From NCBI RefSeq assembly GCF_040954835.1, contig NC_090706.1:28591148-28655147 (forward strand): a DNA stretch of 64,000 bases. Reading direction: 5' to 3'. A program made the position numbers and the translations under genes. This stretch comes from Lepisosteus oculatus (lineage: Eukaryota > Chordata > Actinopteri > Semionotiformes > Lepisosteidae). Shown one piece after another: positions 31,861-42,730 of this stretch. The notes beneath the pieces were generated by a model that was given only the letters and a program-made list of their open reading frames with translations, did not search any database and had not been told where the DNA came from. Within the stretch, counting starts at the first letter, position 1; every line of letters begins with the position of its first letter.

Positions 31861-34669
31861 GAAATCCCACAGTTTAAAACCTCCCATATGGTATTTTTCA
31901 TCTGTGAGGAAGGGAAGCAGTTTACATCCGAGGCTACGGTTTGCATTTTTCCAAAAACTGTGAGCTTCACAGGGCTGATTTGCAATCCTGATCATATTAA
32001 ACACCCCTGTTGTCTTGCTTTAATCCTATTTCAGGGAGAGCCAGACTGTTGTTTCAGGGTGCAGATTTTCAGGTTTGTGAGATTCATACAGGGGGCTTCC
32101 TGCTCAGGGCACCCTTTACAAGAGCTTGTACGCTTTCAGACCCGGCCTCCAGCTGGAAGATGTTAGCCTTCAGCTGTATTTATTACAACCGATAAAGCTT
32201 TTCCAAAAGAGCTGCCATGATACTATTGCTTAAAAATGCTGTGTCTATACAGAAGTGCCATAACATAGCACTTTAGAATAAAGAATCCTAACATTGCTTC
32301 CACGATCATATTTGTAATTAGTACTGCTAGTATCACCAGTGATATATTACTTTGAAATGGACAATAGTATTGTTGTGCAAATAATTTAAGAAAGGACCAC
32401 ATGTTTCCCTCCGTTCCACATATCATACTGTGCCGGAAATGATTTCAGACCAAAAGCACAGATTTTCAATGGAATTTTTTTAGACTGGCCTAAGCTACTT
32501 GTGGACATCTGCTTTCCTTAGCTCAGTTATTTTATCACAGATGGCTGTCAGATGCAGGACAGCCTATCACAACCTGCCACGTTGAGTCAATATTTCCACC
32601 ACAGGTTTGCCTGAATTTGAGCATTCAAAGCTCACGTAAAACCAAGCACACACGGTAGTCAACATGAACGAACTCTGAAGAACATTTTTATCATGCGGAG
32701 CGTGATTGATGTTAGAAAATCTTCTCATCAGAAAAGCAGGTAGACAGGAGAGCGGTCTGCTTTGTAGGGGTACAGAATGTGATGCGCATTGAGTACATCC
32801 TGTTTAAAAGGAAGATAGGTGGAGACAAGATACTGTAGAAGTTCTTGTCTGAACTACATTACCCAGAAACGTGATGGGAAATGACCCGTTATCCTTGGTC
32901 ACTTGACCAATTCAAGGCCGACAATTAGTTTGGTGTCAATTGAAAACCAGGAGGTGGAGGCTTTCAGTGGCCGTGGGATCACTGTCAGTGAAGAGAAACT
33001 ATATGCCACACCAAAGGAAGACATAAGTGACTTACTGATGGGGCTGTAAACTGTTTGTTGTGGGTTTTGGATTAAAAGTATGGATCTGACAAAGGCAGGG
33101 AGTGGAGCTGCCCAGATATACAGTATCTACAGAAGACTTGCGAGGATGTTAGAACTTGAAGAGGTACATTAGTAGTGTTTTACAGTAAATGTACTTTTAG
33201 TTTTATACTACTGTGCAAATAAAAAGCGTTGTTTCACCTTTTTACATTTAGACCCATCTGGGTAAAATATACCTGAGCCAACACCATAACCCTGGGGAAG
33301 TCTTAGTTGCTATTGTTTTGTTCTATGTGTTTTGCTTCCTGTTCCAGTACAGTATGGAATGAAAAGCAGCATTTAGACCTCAGGTTGTTGTGCTGCTCTT
33401 ACCCACTGGCTACTGACATGCTCTCTAAATTGTCTTACAGTACTAATGCTCTTAGCCTTCTATTATCAAAAGCATAGTCAGTCAAAATTCAGCATGTGAC
33501 CCTTTATCATTATTCCATTTGAGACACCCTGGTATATCACATTAGTAACGGATATGCTGACATACAGCAAGGCGTGTTTATTTTACTGATAAGATGCTGA
33601 GTGATAACACTTCTCTATCTGCAGGAGAAATGCCCATTCTGTCCTCTCTGCAGTCACACAGATCTATTTCTGTTTTGTTACTTAATCAGACTCAAGCTGT
33701 CTGCCTACTATAAATATAACTGGGAACAGGAGTCAAAGTGCACTTAAGTATAATATATATATATATCTCCATGTAACCTGCTCATCTGCTATTTAAAGCA
33801 CCAGAAACTATTTATAAATACTCAGAGCTTGTGCAGATTTGTCTAAAGTGATAATTCAATTTGTTTAAAACGAATAAACACTTCTGATTTGGACATGAAA
33901 GACAAAATGTAATGAAAACTAGAAGCTGTTATTGCCCCTGGCACTGGTGGGAAATGTTAATCATTAAATTGTTGTAACTGCCTGTGATGGGGTATTTAGC
34001 TTTCAATGCAACAGAACCATTTGAGCTGGTCTTGTTTTTCAGCAGACTTCGGTACTGCCGGGAAATGGGAGAAAGTCAAAGAAAATTGTCTGGTGTTCTC
34101 CTGACAGGTGCTGGAGTTTGTACTGTAAACCACGGTAGAATTTCAGCTCTATCATGTCACCTCGCATGACTAAGAAGGAATGTTCTGTATGCCTGTGCTC
34201 TCAGGTTAAAATATCAAGTGCCTGATGCTGAAAAAAGGCTGCCATAAATCAGGAAAAATTATCACAAGACACACAGCTCCCCTGGACACTTAGTGAATAT
34301 TACTGCTGCTTTTCTTGACAATCTTTCTGGAAGAAAATATTGCCTACCCTTCTTTCCGTCATTATGCTGATTACAGAAATTAGGAAATTGCAGTTTATGT
34401 GCCTTTCACTCAGTATGACCTGCAGTCTGCCTTCTCCTGTGAGTGAAGGCCTATAGAGATTTAAAATAAAAAGGCAGAAAAGAGGCTCAATTCCTCATTT
34501 CCTCCCAGAATTCTCATTGCCAAAAAACAGAATTGGGTACAGTTCACATTGGACAAAGAAAACCGTCTCTTTTATGTGCCTTTAGTATAAGTGTCATAAC
34601 CCACACGCTCTATGTAGAAAATTCCAAACAGTGTCGATCTCTGGAGAGGTCTTGTGCAGCCATGCAGAT
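31861..34669. other. Unannotated stretch
   Basis: 2.8 kb of unique-looking DNA with a short (TA)n at about 33750-33765. The 103-codon plus frame at 31855-32166 shows no domain. Confidence 0.45.
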
Positions 34670-34985
34670 CATCCATCCATTTTCAGACTGGATGTTCAGA
34701 GTCTAGGGGGAGCTGGAGCCTATCCCAGCAAGCAACAGGCACAAAGCAGGGTACACCCTGGACAGGATGCCAGTCCGTCATAGAGCACACACAGACACAG
34801 ACAGACTCAGACCAGGACCAATTTTCCTTGAAGCCAATTAACCTACAGTACCAATATGTTTTTGTTCTGTGGGAGGAAACTGGAGCACCTGGGGGAAACT
34901 CTTGCAAACCTAGGGAGATCATACAAAATCTGCACAGATAGCTGCAAGGCAGCAATGCTAACTGCTGTGCCACCATACTGCCCGC
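34670..34985 (-). mobile_element. V-SINE, near full length
   Basis: 3' edge CATCCATCCATTTTCAGACTG, then GGAGCCTATCCCAGCAAGC, GGATGCCAGTCCGTCATAGA, an ACACAGACACAG linker, AATTTTCCTTGAAGCC, the V domain, and the head AGGCAGCAATGCTAACTGC ending TGTGCCACCATACTGCCCG. The most complete V-SINE in the window. A TACAGTA heptamer interrupts the usual CCTACCA block. Confidence 0.93.
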
Positions 34986-35200
34986 CAAAATTCTCCTTTG
35001 GTAAAATACTGCTCTCAGGCCTGAAGATCGTGACTGTCGAGATAAACTCCAGGCTATGCCACTGGCCAAGTGATGTGTTAGTGCTGCTTTGATTGGCTGA
35101 TGTTAAGAGGGTTTTTCAGTAACCTCTGTCAGTAGCCAGGTACTGTACATGAAATAGGCTTTAGGGCTTTGTTGGTCCTCTGCATGGCATCAAAGCCATA

Positions 35201-35214
35201 CAGTATGCAATCAG
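35201..35214. repeat. 14-bp flanking direct repeat (left)
   Basis: CAGTATGCAATCAG, repeated exactly at 35392-35405 on the other side of the Penelope-like insertion. The first three bases may be shared with the element's own CAG end. Confidence 0.8.
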
Positions 35215-35391
35215 TTCAGGTGGGTAGCTGCATCAGCATGCATAGCCTGCAAAGGAACAAGTAATAGGTTTATTTTCACGCTGAAAAGAGAAGAGAGAAA
35301 ACACAACGTTTTCGGCTGTGAAGCCTTCAGGTGTGCTCACACCTGAAGAAGGCTTCACAGCCGAAACATTGTGTTTTCTCTCTTCTCTTTT
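35215..35391. mobile_element. Penelope-like inverted insertion with hammerhead-like motif
   Basis: Two head-to-head arms. The left arm on the minus strand is longer (about 35215-35335). The right arm on the plus strand is truncated. The paired region is nearly palindromic: CTGAAAAGAGAAGAGAGAAA at 35281-35300 mirrors the right end. The right arm reads ACACCTGAAGA, then GGCTTCACAGCC, then GAAAC. This is the order CUGANGA-stem II-GAAA of a hammerhead ribozyme core. The left arm has lost three bases in that core. Hammerhead motifs and inverted truncated copies are known for Penelope-like retroelements. No reverse transcriptase is present. Confidence 0.6.
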
Positions 35392-35405
35392 CAGTATGCA
35401 ATCAG
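35392..35405. repeat. 14-bp flanking direct repeat (right)
   Basis: Exact copy of 35201-35214; together they mark a target-site duplication. Confidence 0.8.
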
Positions 35406-36279
35406 GGTTTGTCTGTTTAAAAAAAGCAGATTGTGTTTGGTAACATATGCCATGAGAGACAGGCAGTCTCTAACAGTGTAGATGAATACTCACATGCTTT
35501 CAAGAGATGCAGTCCTGCTAAGCCTCTTCTCTGAAACTGAGCAAATGAAATGTTCCTGTGAGGGCTCTTTATTAAGTCTCTTCGATATCCACCAAAAAAG
35601 CAATGGCCTTTCGTCACAGTATCATTGCGGTTAATCACAATAAAAAGGATTACTTACTCCCTGTTGCTTTATTACTAATATGAAGATGCTCAGGTGTTCT
35701 GTAACATAATTAAGAAGTTCTGGGAGTTGCTAAAACAAGCAGTGAAAATGAGGAAGGGTTTTTCTTCACACTAACAAGGAGATCTTTCACATTTTTCGGG
35801 CCTGTTGCCTTATAGGATTTCCAACAAACCCCATATACAGTACATATAAACCAAATGGGTTTAATCACTGAAAATTAAGATAGAACAAAGCTTGCATTTA
35901 ATTCCTGTAAAAGAAAAGACTGTTTAATTCCGATTGATTTATTTGGCACTATGGACAGATACAGAGTAAACACAAGTTACTGTACATGATGATGTTTTAA
36001 TGACTAAATCATGATGTGCAATTTATCTCCATGAAGATTAAACACATTCTCCGTGTAAAAGGGCAGGCTGATTCAAGCATGAGTCAGTTTAGTTACATTA
36101 AGAGAAATACAGAGAACTTTTATACTGTGAAGGTTTCTGCATTTGTAAGGTGCAGGTTACCAGATTAGGGAACAGCTGGGATTTTACAATTTCCTGGCAG
36201 TGTCCTGAGACGTCTGTGCTTGGAGGCAAGGATCGAACAACATACTGTAAGACAAAATTTCTTCTTGAAAGAAGACAAA
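35406..36279. other. Unannotated stretch
   Basis: AT-rich; nothing recognised. Confidence 0.45.
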
Positions 36280-36425
36280 GTATTGCTTCAACTACATAGC
36301 TCGTAGGTCATTCCACACTCCCACCACTCTTTGTGTAAAGAACCACCTCCAGCTGTCCAGTTGTCGCTTTGTGTTTCACTGATTCCGATAAATTGATTTT
36401 GAATGTTAAAGTCATGGATAACCAG
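36280..36425 (-). mobile_element. CR1-like LINE fragment
   Basis: Contains GGTCATTCCACACTCCCACC, CTCTTTGTGTAAAGAACC and TGTGTTTCACTG...TTGATTTTGAATG...AAGTCATGG, wording I know from antisense copies of fish CR1-like LINE 3' regions (the end of the reverse-transcriptase frame). Too short for a protein call. Confidence 0.5.
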
Positions 36426-37019
36426 AGAAACACGAAACACAAATGGTTTCAACCCCCCTCTCTCCACCTTGATATAAACTTAAAAAGTAATCAGCTACAG
36501 TGATCAAATTTGTGTGTAGTACAACTCCAATTAAAACCTGTTTTTCCAGTTTTGCTGCCAACTTGAAAAAATGCTCCATTTAGTTGTAAACATAAACAGT
36601 TCAGATGTTTTAAGGATGAGAGAAGAAAATGATGAAAAGCATCAGCCGTGCCCTTCTATGTGTTGTTGACTTGAAATCTACTGTGGAAATGGACCGAGGT
36701 GCCCTTAAACACCGGACTGCCTTGGTGAAGTCTTCCCTGCGCTAACAGATTAGTGAGATCCTTCCTGGTGCCTGACTCGGACCATTCCCTGGCAACTGAG
36801 AGCAACCGGACTCGCAAAACCCCCTGCTACCTCTGCTCTTTCAAATGACGAGAAAGTGGACGGAGGGAGACGTGTGGGACAGTGATGGAAAGAGACACGC
36901 ATCAAGTTTGCTGAAATGAGAAAGAGGGAAACACAACGAGAGAAACATTAAAAACAAACATAGGGGTCTGCTCTGCTTTCCATTTCCAAGCCATCAGAAC
37001 TTTGACACCTTTTAACCTT

Positions 37020-38010
37020 TTAAGAGGTTAGGACACCAGGATGAGGATAAAGGGGTTAGAAAACCTAATAATAATAATCGGTTACAGTTATATAGCGCTC
37101 AAAGCTCAAAGCTCACTTCACTCAAAGCGCTTTACAGGTAATGGGGACTCCCCTCCACCACCACCAATGTTCAGCATCCACCTGGATGAAGAGCTTAAGA
37201 CACAAGGACAAGCATGAAAGGGTTAGGACACCAAGATAAAGTAATATTAGGATGAAGGGGGTAGGACACCAAGATAAAGTAATATCAGGATGAAGGGGGT
37301 AGGACACCAGGATAAAGTAATATCAGGATGAAGGGGATAGGACACCAAGATAAAGTAATATCAGGATGAAGGGGGTAGGACACCAGGATAAAGTAATATC
37401 AGGATGAAGGGGGTAGGACACCAGGATAAAGTGATCTCAGGATGAAGGGGGTAGGACACCAAGATAAAGTAATATCAGGATGAAGGGGGTAGGACACCAA
37501 GATAAAGTAATATCAGGATGAAGGGGATAGGACACCAAGATAAAGTAATATCAGGATGAAGGGGGTAGGACACCAGGATAAAGTAATATCAGGATGAAGG
37601 GGGTAGGACACCAAGATAAAGTAATATCAGGATGAAGGGGGTAGGACACCAGGATAAAGTAATATCAGGATGAAGGGGGTAGGACACCAAGATAAAGTAA
37701 TATCAGGATGAAGGGGATAGGACACCAAGATAAAGTAATATCAGGATGAAGGGGGTAGGACACCAGGATAAAGTGATCTCAGGATGAAGGGGGTAGGACA
37801 CCAAGATAAAGTAATATCAGGATGAAGGGGGTAGGACACCAGGATAAAGTAATATCAGGATGAAGGGGGTAGGACACCAAGATAAAGTAATATCAGGATG
37901 AAGGGGATAGGACACCAGGATAAAGTAATATCAGGATAAAGGGGGTAGGACACCAAGATAAAATAATATCAGGATGAAGGAGGTAGGACACCAGGATGAA
38001 GGGGTGAGGA
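37020..38010. repeat. 38-bp minisatellite with 190-bp higher-order spacing
   Basis: About 20 head-to-tail 38-bp units from 37225 to 37984, each built from AGGACACCARGATAAAGTAA, TATCAGGATGAAGGGGRT, plus flanking partial units (37025-37060 and 37985-38010). Units beginning at 37301, 37491, 37681 and 37871 end GGGGAT instead of GGGGGT, exactly every fifth unit. GTGATCTC replaces GTAATATC in the units at 37415 and 37757. Related unit sequence on both sides of the SINE at 37066-37187 suggests the SINE landed inside an older array. Confidence 0.95.
37066..37187 (-). mobile_element. 5S rRNA-derived SINE, 3' part only
   Basis: (AAT)n tail start, TTATATAGCGCTC, an internal duplication of CAAAGCT, then CACTCAAAGCGCTTTACAGG and TAATGGGGACTCCCCTCC, ending after CATCCACCTGGATG. 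5'-truncated. It is embedded in minisatellite-related sequence. Confidence 0.82.
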
Positions 38011-38309
38011 CCTTGGATGAAGAGATTCAGACAAGATTTCACCGGACAGAGGATGTCAGCCCACCTCTATTACAGTCTGAAAGCCGCTACTCCACCCTTC
38101 AGAGGAGACATCACTTGTAAAGAGACTGATGAAAGTAAAGCTGCAAACAGTTAACGTTCCTGCTCTGAATGGCAACAAGGTAGCACAGTCTAGCTTCACA
38201 TTTTATTTAAAAATAACACTTTCTATCTTAAGGGCCAGGAGTGTACTGGATGCACAATATAGGGTGTTGTTGGGTACTGTCTGCTGAAGTTTGTAAAAGT
38301 GGGAATAAA
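38011..38309. other. Unannotated gap
   Basis: Nothing recognised between the minisatellite and the LINE. Confidence 0.4.
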
Positions 38310-39185
38310 GAGTTTGAGAGACAGTAAGGAATTCATGATAGAAGATGATAAAGATGTAGTTAACATGCTTAATAAATATTTCACAGGTGTTTACAATAGA
38401 AGACTTCCATAGTGTCCAAATGATAGTTCAGGCTACAGCAGAACTGGGTTATTTTAGCATTATTGATACTGTGTTTGTTTTAGATGGGATAGCAAGGTTA
38501 AAATCAAATACCTCACTGGTGCCTGATGGTATTGTTCCAGTCATACTTAAAGAAATGATGAATGTAAGTCATAGACATGGCTAGAAAATTTCAGCTCTCA
38601 CTTAGAATGGGAGCAGTTCCCACAGATTGGAAAATTACAGTTGTAAGACCCACTGACAATAAAGTAAACTACAGACCTATCAGTCTCACCCCTGTTATTG
38701 GTGAAGTTAATGATAAAGCTAAATTATTAGAATACTATTAAGAAGTTTTAATACTTTAAAAAGTAATATCTTTAAGAAGTATTAGAAGAATACTTAGAAA
38801 GCAAGGACATTTTAAGACACAGCTGTCAATGGTTTTAGAAAGGTAAGGTTTAGTCTATCTTGAAGCAGCAAGACATGATAAAGCATGACAAAACATGATA
38901 TATTTCGATTTCCAGCAAGTGCTTGATTAGGTCCCACATGAAAGGTTGATTTGTCAAAAAAATCAAACAAAATGAATCCAGATAATGTATTTACAAGAAC
39001 TGATAACTGGAAAAAAGGAAACACTTTTTACACCAAGAGTAGTGGGTGTCTGGAACAACTTGATGTCCACACGCCGGGTACCATTAAAAAAAGGCGGGAC
39101 ATAATTTTAGATTCACTTGGATACCACAAGTACCAAATGAGAAAGATGGGCTGAATACCCAACCTCTCCTTTATAGACATTTCTT
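38310..39185 (+). mobile_element. CR1-like LINE remnant, internally deleted
   Basis: Reverse-transcriptase pieces in order: VPDGIVPVILKEM (near 38520), AVPTDWKITVVRPT followed by NYRPISLTP (near 38610-38690; NYRPISL is a core non-LTR RT motif), VPHERLICQ (near 38931), then after a jump the C-terminal region (TDNWKKGNTFY... near 39000-39060) and a 3' end reading CATTTCTTATACTCTTA. The segment that should hold the catalytic YADD is missing. Stops and frameshifts are frequent. Inactive. Confidence 0.75.
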
Positions 39186-39599
39186 ATACTCTTAAGGACC
39201 CAAGTGAGGAGAAAGGATAACAACAGAGAAACTGGTAGTTTAGTGAATGTCTAAAATAAGCTATGGAAAAAACAAATTTGTTTAATGAAAGTTGCTGGGT
39301 AGGTTTGTGTTTTTAGGCGCTGTTGTGTAACCCTTCCACCAGATTTTTAAGAAGTGATTTATTCCATTCGAATCCCTTCCAGAATTCTCTTTAATTATAC
39401 CGGCAATTTCCAGACCTATTTTAAATCCCATTACAATAAAGGCTCATTAAAAAAAGCTCATTGGTCCATAGGCCTATTTTGCCTTGCCCACAGTCCATCA
39501 GTCCTCAGCACATGACGTTGGCACTCTCCCCTGACTGGCTACTAAAGAAAGATGGCACAGTTTGTACCAGCCTCATCGGAACCGGCCTCTGAACTAACA
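39186..39599. other. Unannotated stretch, enhancer-like in part
   Basis: 39345-39470 is repeat-free with CTTTAATTATACCGG, CCATTACAATAAAGG and CTCATTGGTCC (CCAAT-like). Otherwise nothing is recognised. Confidence 0.3.
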
Positions 39600-39720
39600 T
39601 GCTTTATTTTTGTTGCTTTGCTGAGCTATGAAAAGGGCAAAAATTTCTGAAGCCATTAAAATGAGAATTTGTATCTGTAAAGACACAATATGTGACACCT
39701 TATTTACTGTGCTGTAAGTC
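39600..39720. promoter_or_regulatory. Candidate conserved noncoding element
   Basis: Repeat-free, with GCCATTAAAATGAG, TGTAAAGACACAATATG and CACCTTATTTACTG. Weak call from texture. Confidence 0.2.
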
Positions 39721-40559
39721 TTCAGGGGATCAGTCGTGTTTTGTTTACTGCAGGCACCAAATGCTGCAGCAATGAAGCAATAATGAAACTTTTTTTTTTT
39801 TACCATCTGACCAAAGTCGATGTGCTGCTGGCTTCTGTTGTTGGCAGGCGATGCGTGCCCGAGTTTCTGAAAAGTAATAAACACAAATGTGCAGTTTCAG
39901 CACTGCTGTCATGAGCTGGACTGGGTGGTTGATTGTTCAAGCATCAATAAGTGAAATGGGTTGATCGGGGCTGCTCGAACAATTAATAACTCTGTCTTGG
40001 AGAACTATGCCAGGACAATAATTTCATTTCTGTCCCACTTAATGTGAAGGCCATTTTAGAATTCAGAGTCACAAACGTGTAATCAAGACCTGTAAGGAAT
40101 TTTCTTTCCCAATTCTTGGGTGCATTATTGAGACGTGGCAATTATTTGCTTCATTTGTTCAAAGGTAATCAGGTTTTGTCTCCCCCCCCCGTTTTCTGCC
40201 TCTCCAGTTTTATTTTTTTTATGAGGAAAGCAAAAGTCAGCATTGAACCCCCGTTGAGGAACAAATGAGGAAGAAAGGCTTCAAAGTGTGAAATATATTC
40301 AGCCCCTTGGCCGAGCTCACGTTATTTAATCTGGTAATCTGAAGACAGTTCAAACCTTATCCTTGGTGACAGCCAGAACTTATGTGTTTCAGATGGAGTA
40401 TTTGCCATTAAGTAACTGAGCTGAACTAATTGCTTATAGAACCTGTCCAAATTACCACTTTCCTGAGATCTTTAGTTCTACCTGAACAACCAACAGAATA
40501 TCATGCTTCAAAGTGCAGGGCTGGCCTCTCCCGCTGCTAAATGCTGTCAGTTTTAGAGC
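39721..40559. other. Unannotated stretch
   Basis: Unique-looking, AT-rich; nothing recognised. Confidence 0.4.
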
Positions 40560-40808
40560 TTGTGGGGTGATTTGTTACCATCCTGAGCTTTGTGAGGGTG
40601 ACACAGTCTGTGTGGAGTGGGGTGCTGTATGTGTGGAGTTTGCATGTTCCCCCTGTGTTCACATGGGAATCCTCTGGGTGCTCCAGTTTCCACCCACAGT
40701 CAAAAGATACTCTGGTAGGTCAATTAGCTCCCATGTGTGTCCTGGCCTGTGCCCATTGCTCGTTGGGATAGGCTCCGGCTCTTCCGTGACACGAATAGAA
40801 TAGAATGG
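40560..40808 (+). mobile_element. V-SINE, internally deleted
   Basis: A worn head, then ATGTGTGGAGTTTGCATGTT, CCCTGTGTTCACATGGG, CCTCTGGGTGCTCCAGTTTC, GTAGGTCAATTAGC, and after a deletion GTTGGGATAGGCTCCGGCTC and an AGAATAGAATGGA tail. Confidence 0.82.
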
Positions 40809-42180
40809 AGAAGTCATGGTCTTATTGCACCATCATGCAACATTTAGGTTCAAAAAAATTATTTCCCAGAAGACTGTGTCCTCCCTTTACACCACAGTAA
40901 CACTGGTATTATGCCATTATCTGAACGTTTGCACGAGTATCCCTGCAACCTACCCTGCTATTATATTCGCAAATGAGAGTGGATGCTTATTTATTCTCTG
41001 TAGTGGAACGGAGTCTCCAGATTCTATTAACAAAATGAAGGTAATAAGAATGAAGGCCCCACACACACCCACAGGGTGAAGCTAATGCTCTGCTTAGACA
41101 TGATAATAAAACAAAACTCTGACTAATGGCTCTCAGTTTGCCCAGTCTCACAACATCATTAACGTTTAATAAGGTTCTGAAGTATTATCTCCAAGGATTT
41201 ATTTACAGATTTGGTGGGACTATCCTGTATGCCTTTCCCTATGAAAACTGATCTATGTCCTGAAACCCAGGCATCTGCCTCATGCTGTTTCTACATCATC
41301 TCCTCTAATTGCACTAATCCTGGGTAGGCCTGGGCTCTTTAAGCCTGACACTGCTGTCTGCGTGGGAATGGCGTGCCTAGCTACAAGCTAAAACACTGCC
41401 TGCAGTCACACAGCTGTTCTTATTTGCCAGCATCAGCTTCGAGGTGTTAGAGCGGACTTTTGTAGCATTTTGAAATGTTTGTCAGTACAGATAAATACAC
41501 TAAGCCATGTATGCTTTATGCTTGTATCATGTGAGATTTATGCTTGCAGATGGCTCTTTATCCCCATTATACCACTACATATAAAGGGAGGTCTATTCTA
41601 TGAGATCTCCAGCTGACTGACTGCATGGGAACATTTTCTTATCTAGGCCAGATAGTCCGCCTCTCATCCTCTCCTCTCATCTTTGGCTTCTTATGGCAAA
41701 AATTACTGTAATACTTACCAATAGACAGAAGAGCATCTGGTTCTTCATTCTCTTATGTCTATACACTTCCCAGCGCTCAAGCTGGAAGTGTTGTGATGCC
41801 ACCTGGGAAAACGCCGATAACATCGAGTAACAGACTGACATGCCACTCCACAGGGGCACAAGGTATGGCGTTACATTATCTTTACAGCCCTGGTAAAAAA
41901 TAACTGAACCCCGAGCCCTGGTAAACAACAGCCTGACATTCTGTACAGCATGGCTTTCATGCAATGCAGAGGACTGACAAAGCCCCCAAGCCAAGGAGTC
42001 CTGTGTGTAGCAGGGTACTGACAACTGGTTACTGGTACCCAATTTGAGACTCCCCCCCCCACAAATAAACAGCATCCAATCCCAACCGCAATAGCACACC
42101 AGCCTGTTAGCTCTTTCCCAATGAGAGCTGTCCGTAAGTCACAGTGTGTGGATGCTGCCAGCAGCTGCTGTATACTGTAT
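40809..42180. other. Unannotated stretch
   Basis: A 140-codon minus frame (41677-42099) with no recognisable domain; no repeats were identified. Confidence 0.4.
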
Positions 42181-42730
42181 CACCCTGCAACTCACATCTG
42201 GCAGCCCCACTGAACCCAGCAGGTGTGAGCCTGGTCAGTAACCTGGATGGGTGACTCCTGGGAAAACTAAGGTTGCTGCAAGAAGAGGTGTCAGTGGGAC
42301 CAGTAGGGGGCGCTCACCCTGCGGTCTGTGTGGGTCCTAATGCCCCAGTATAGTGACAGGGACACTGTACTGTAAAAGAAGGCACCATCCTTCAGATAAG
42401 ACCTAAAGCCAAGGTCCTGACTGTCTGTGGTCATTAAAAATCCCAGGGAATTTCTCGAAAAGAGTAGGGGTGTAGCTCCAGTTTCTCCCATGCCTTTACC
42501 AATCATGGCCTCCTAATAATCCCCATCTCTGAACTGGCTTCATCACTCTGTTCTCCTCCCCAGTGATAGCTGGTGTGTGGTGAGGGTACAGGTGCACTAT
42601 GGCTGCTGTCTCATCATCTAGATGGGGCTGCACATTGGTGGTGATGGAGGGGAGTCCCCATTACTGGTAGAGTGGAGTGTCCAGAAGAGAACTACAGTAC
42701 ATAAGTGTAGGGATTTATTATTAATTATTA
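42181..42730 (+). mobile_element. 5S rRNA-derived SINE, full length
   Basis: Complete head from CACCCTGCAACTCACATCTG through CCAGCAGGTGTGAGCCTGG and CAGTAACCTGGATGGGTGAC, full body (CGAAAAGAGTAGGGGTGTAG, CACCATCCTTCAGATAAGAC), then a tail in which GTAAAGCGCTTT is partly deleted, ending TTTATTATTAATTATTA. With the 5712 copy it defines the family's 5' end. Confidence 0.93.

Noticed and set aside
37225..37984. Regularly spaced repeats resembling a CRISPR array
   Set aside because: Units are contiguous with no unique spacers, and the DNA is vertebrate; it is a minisatellite.
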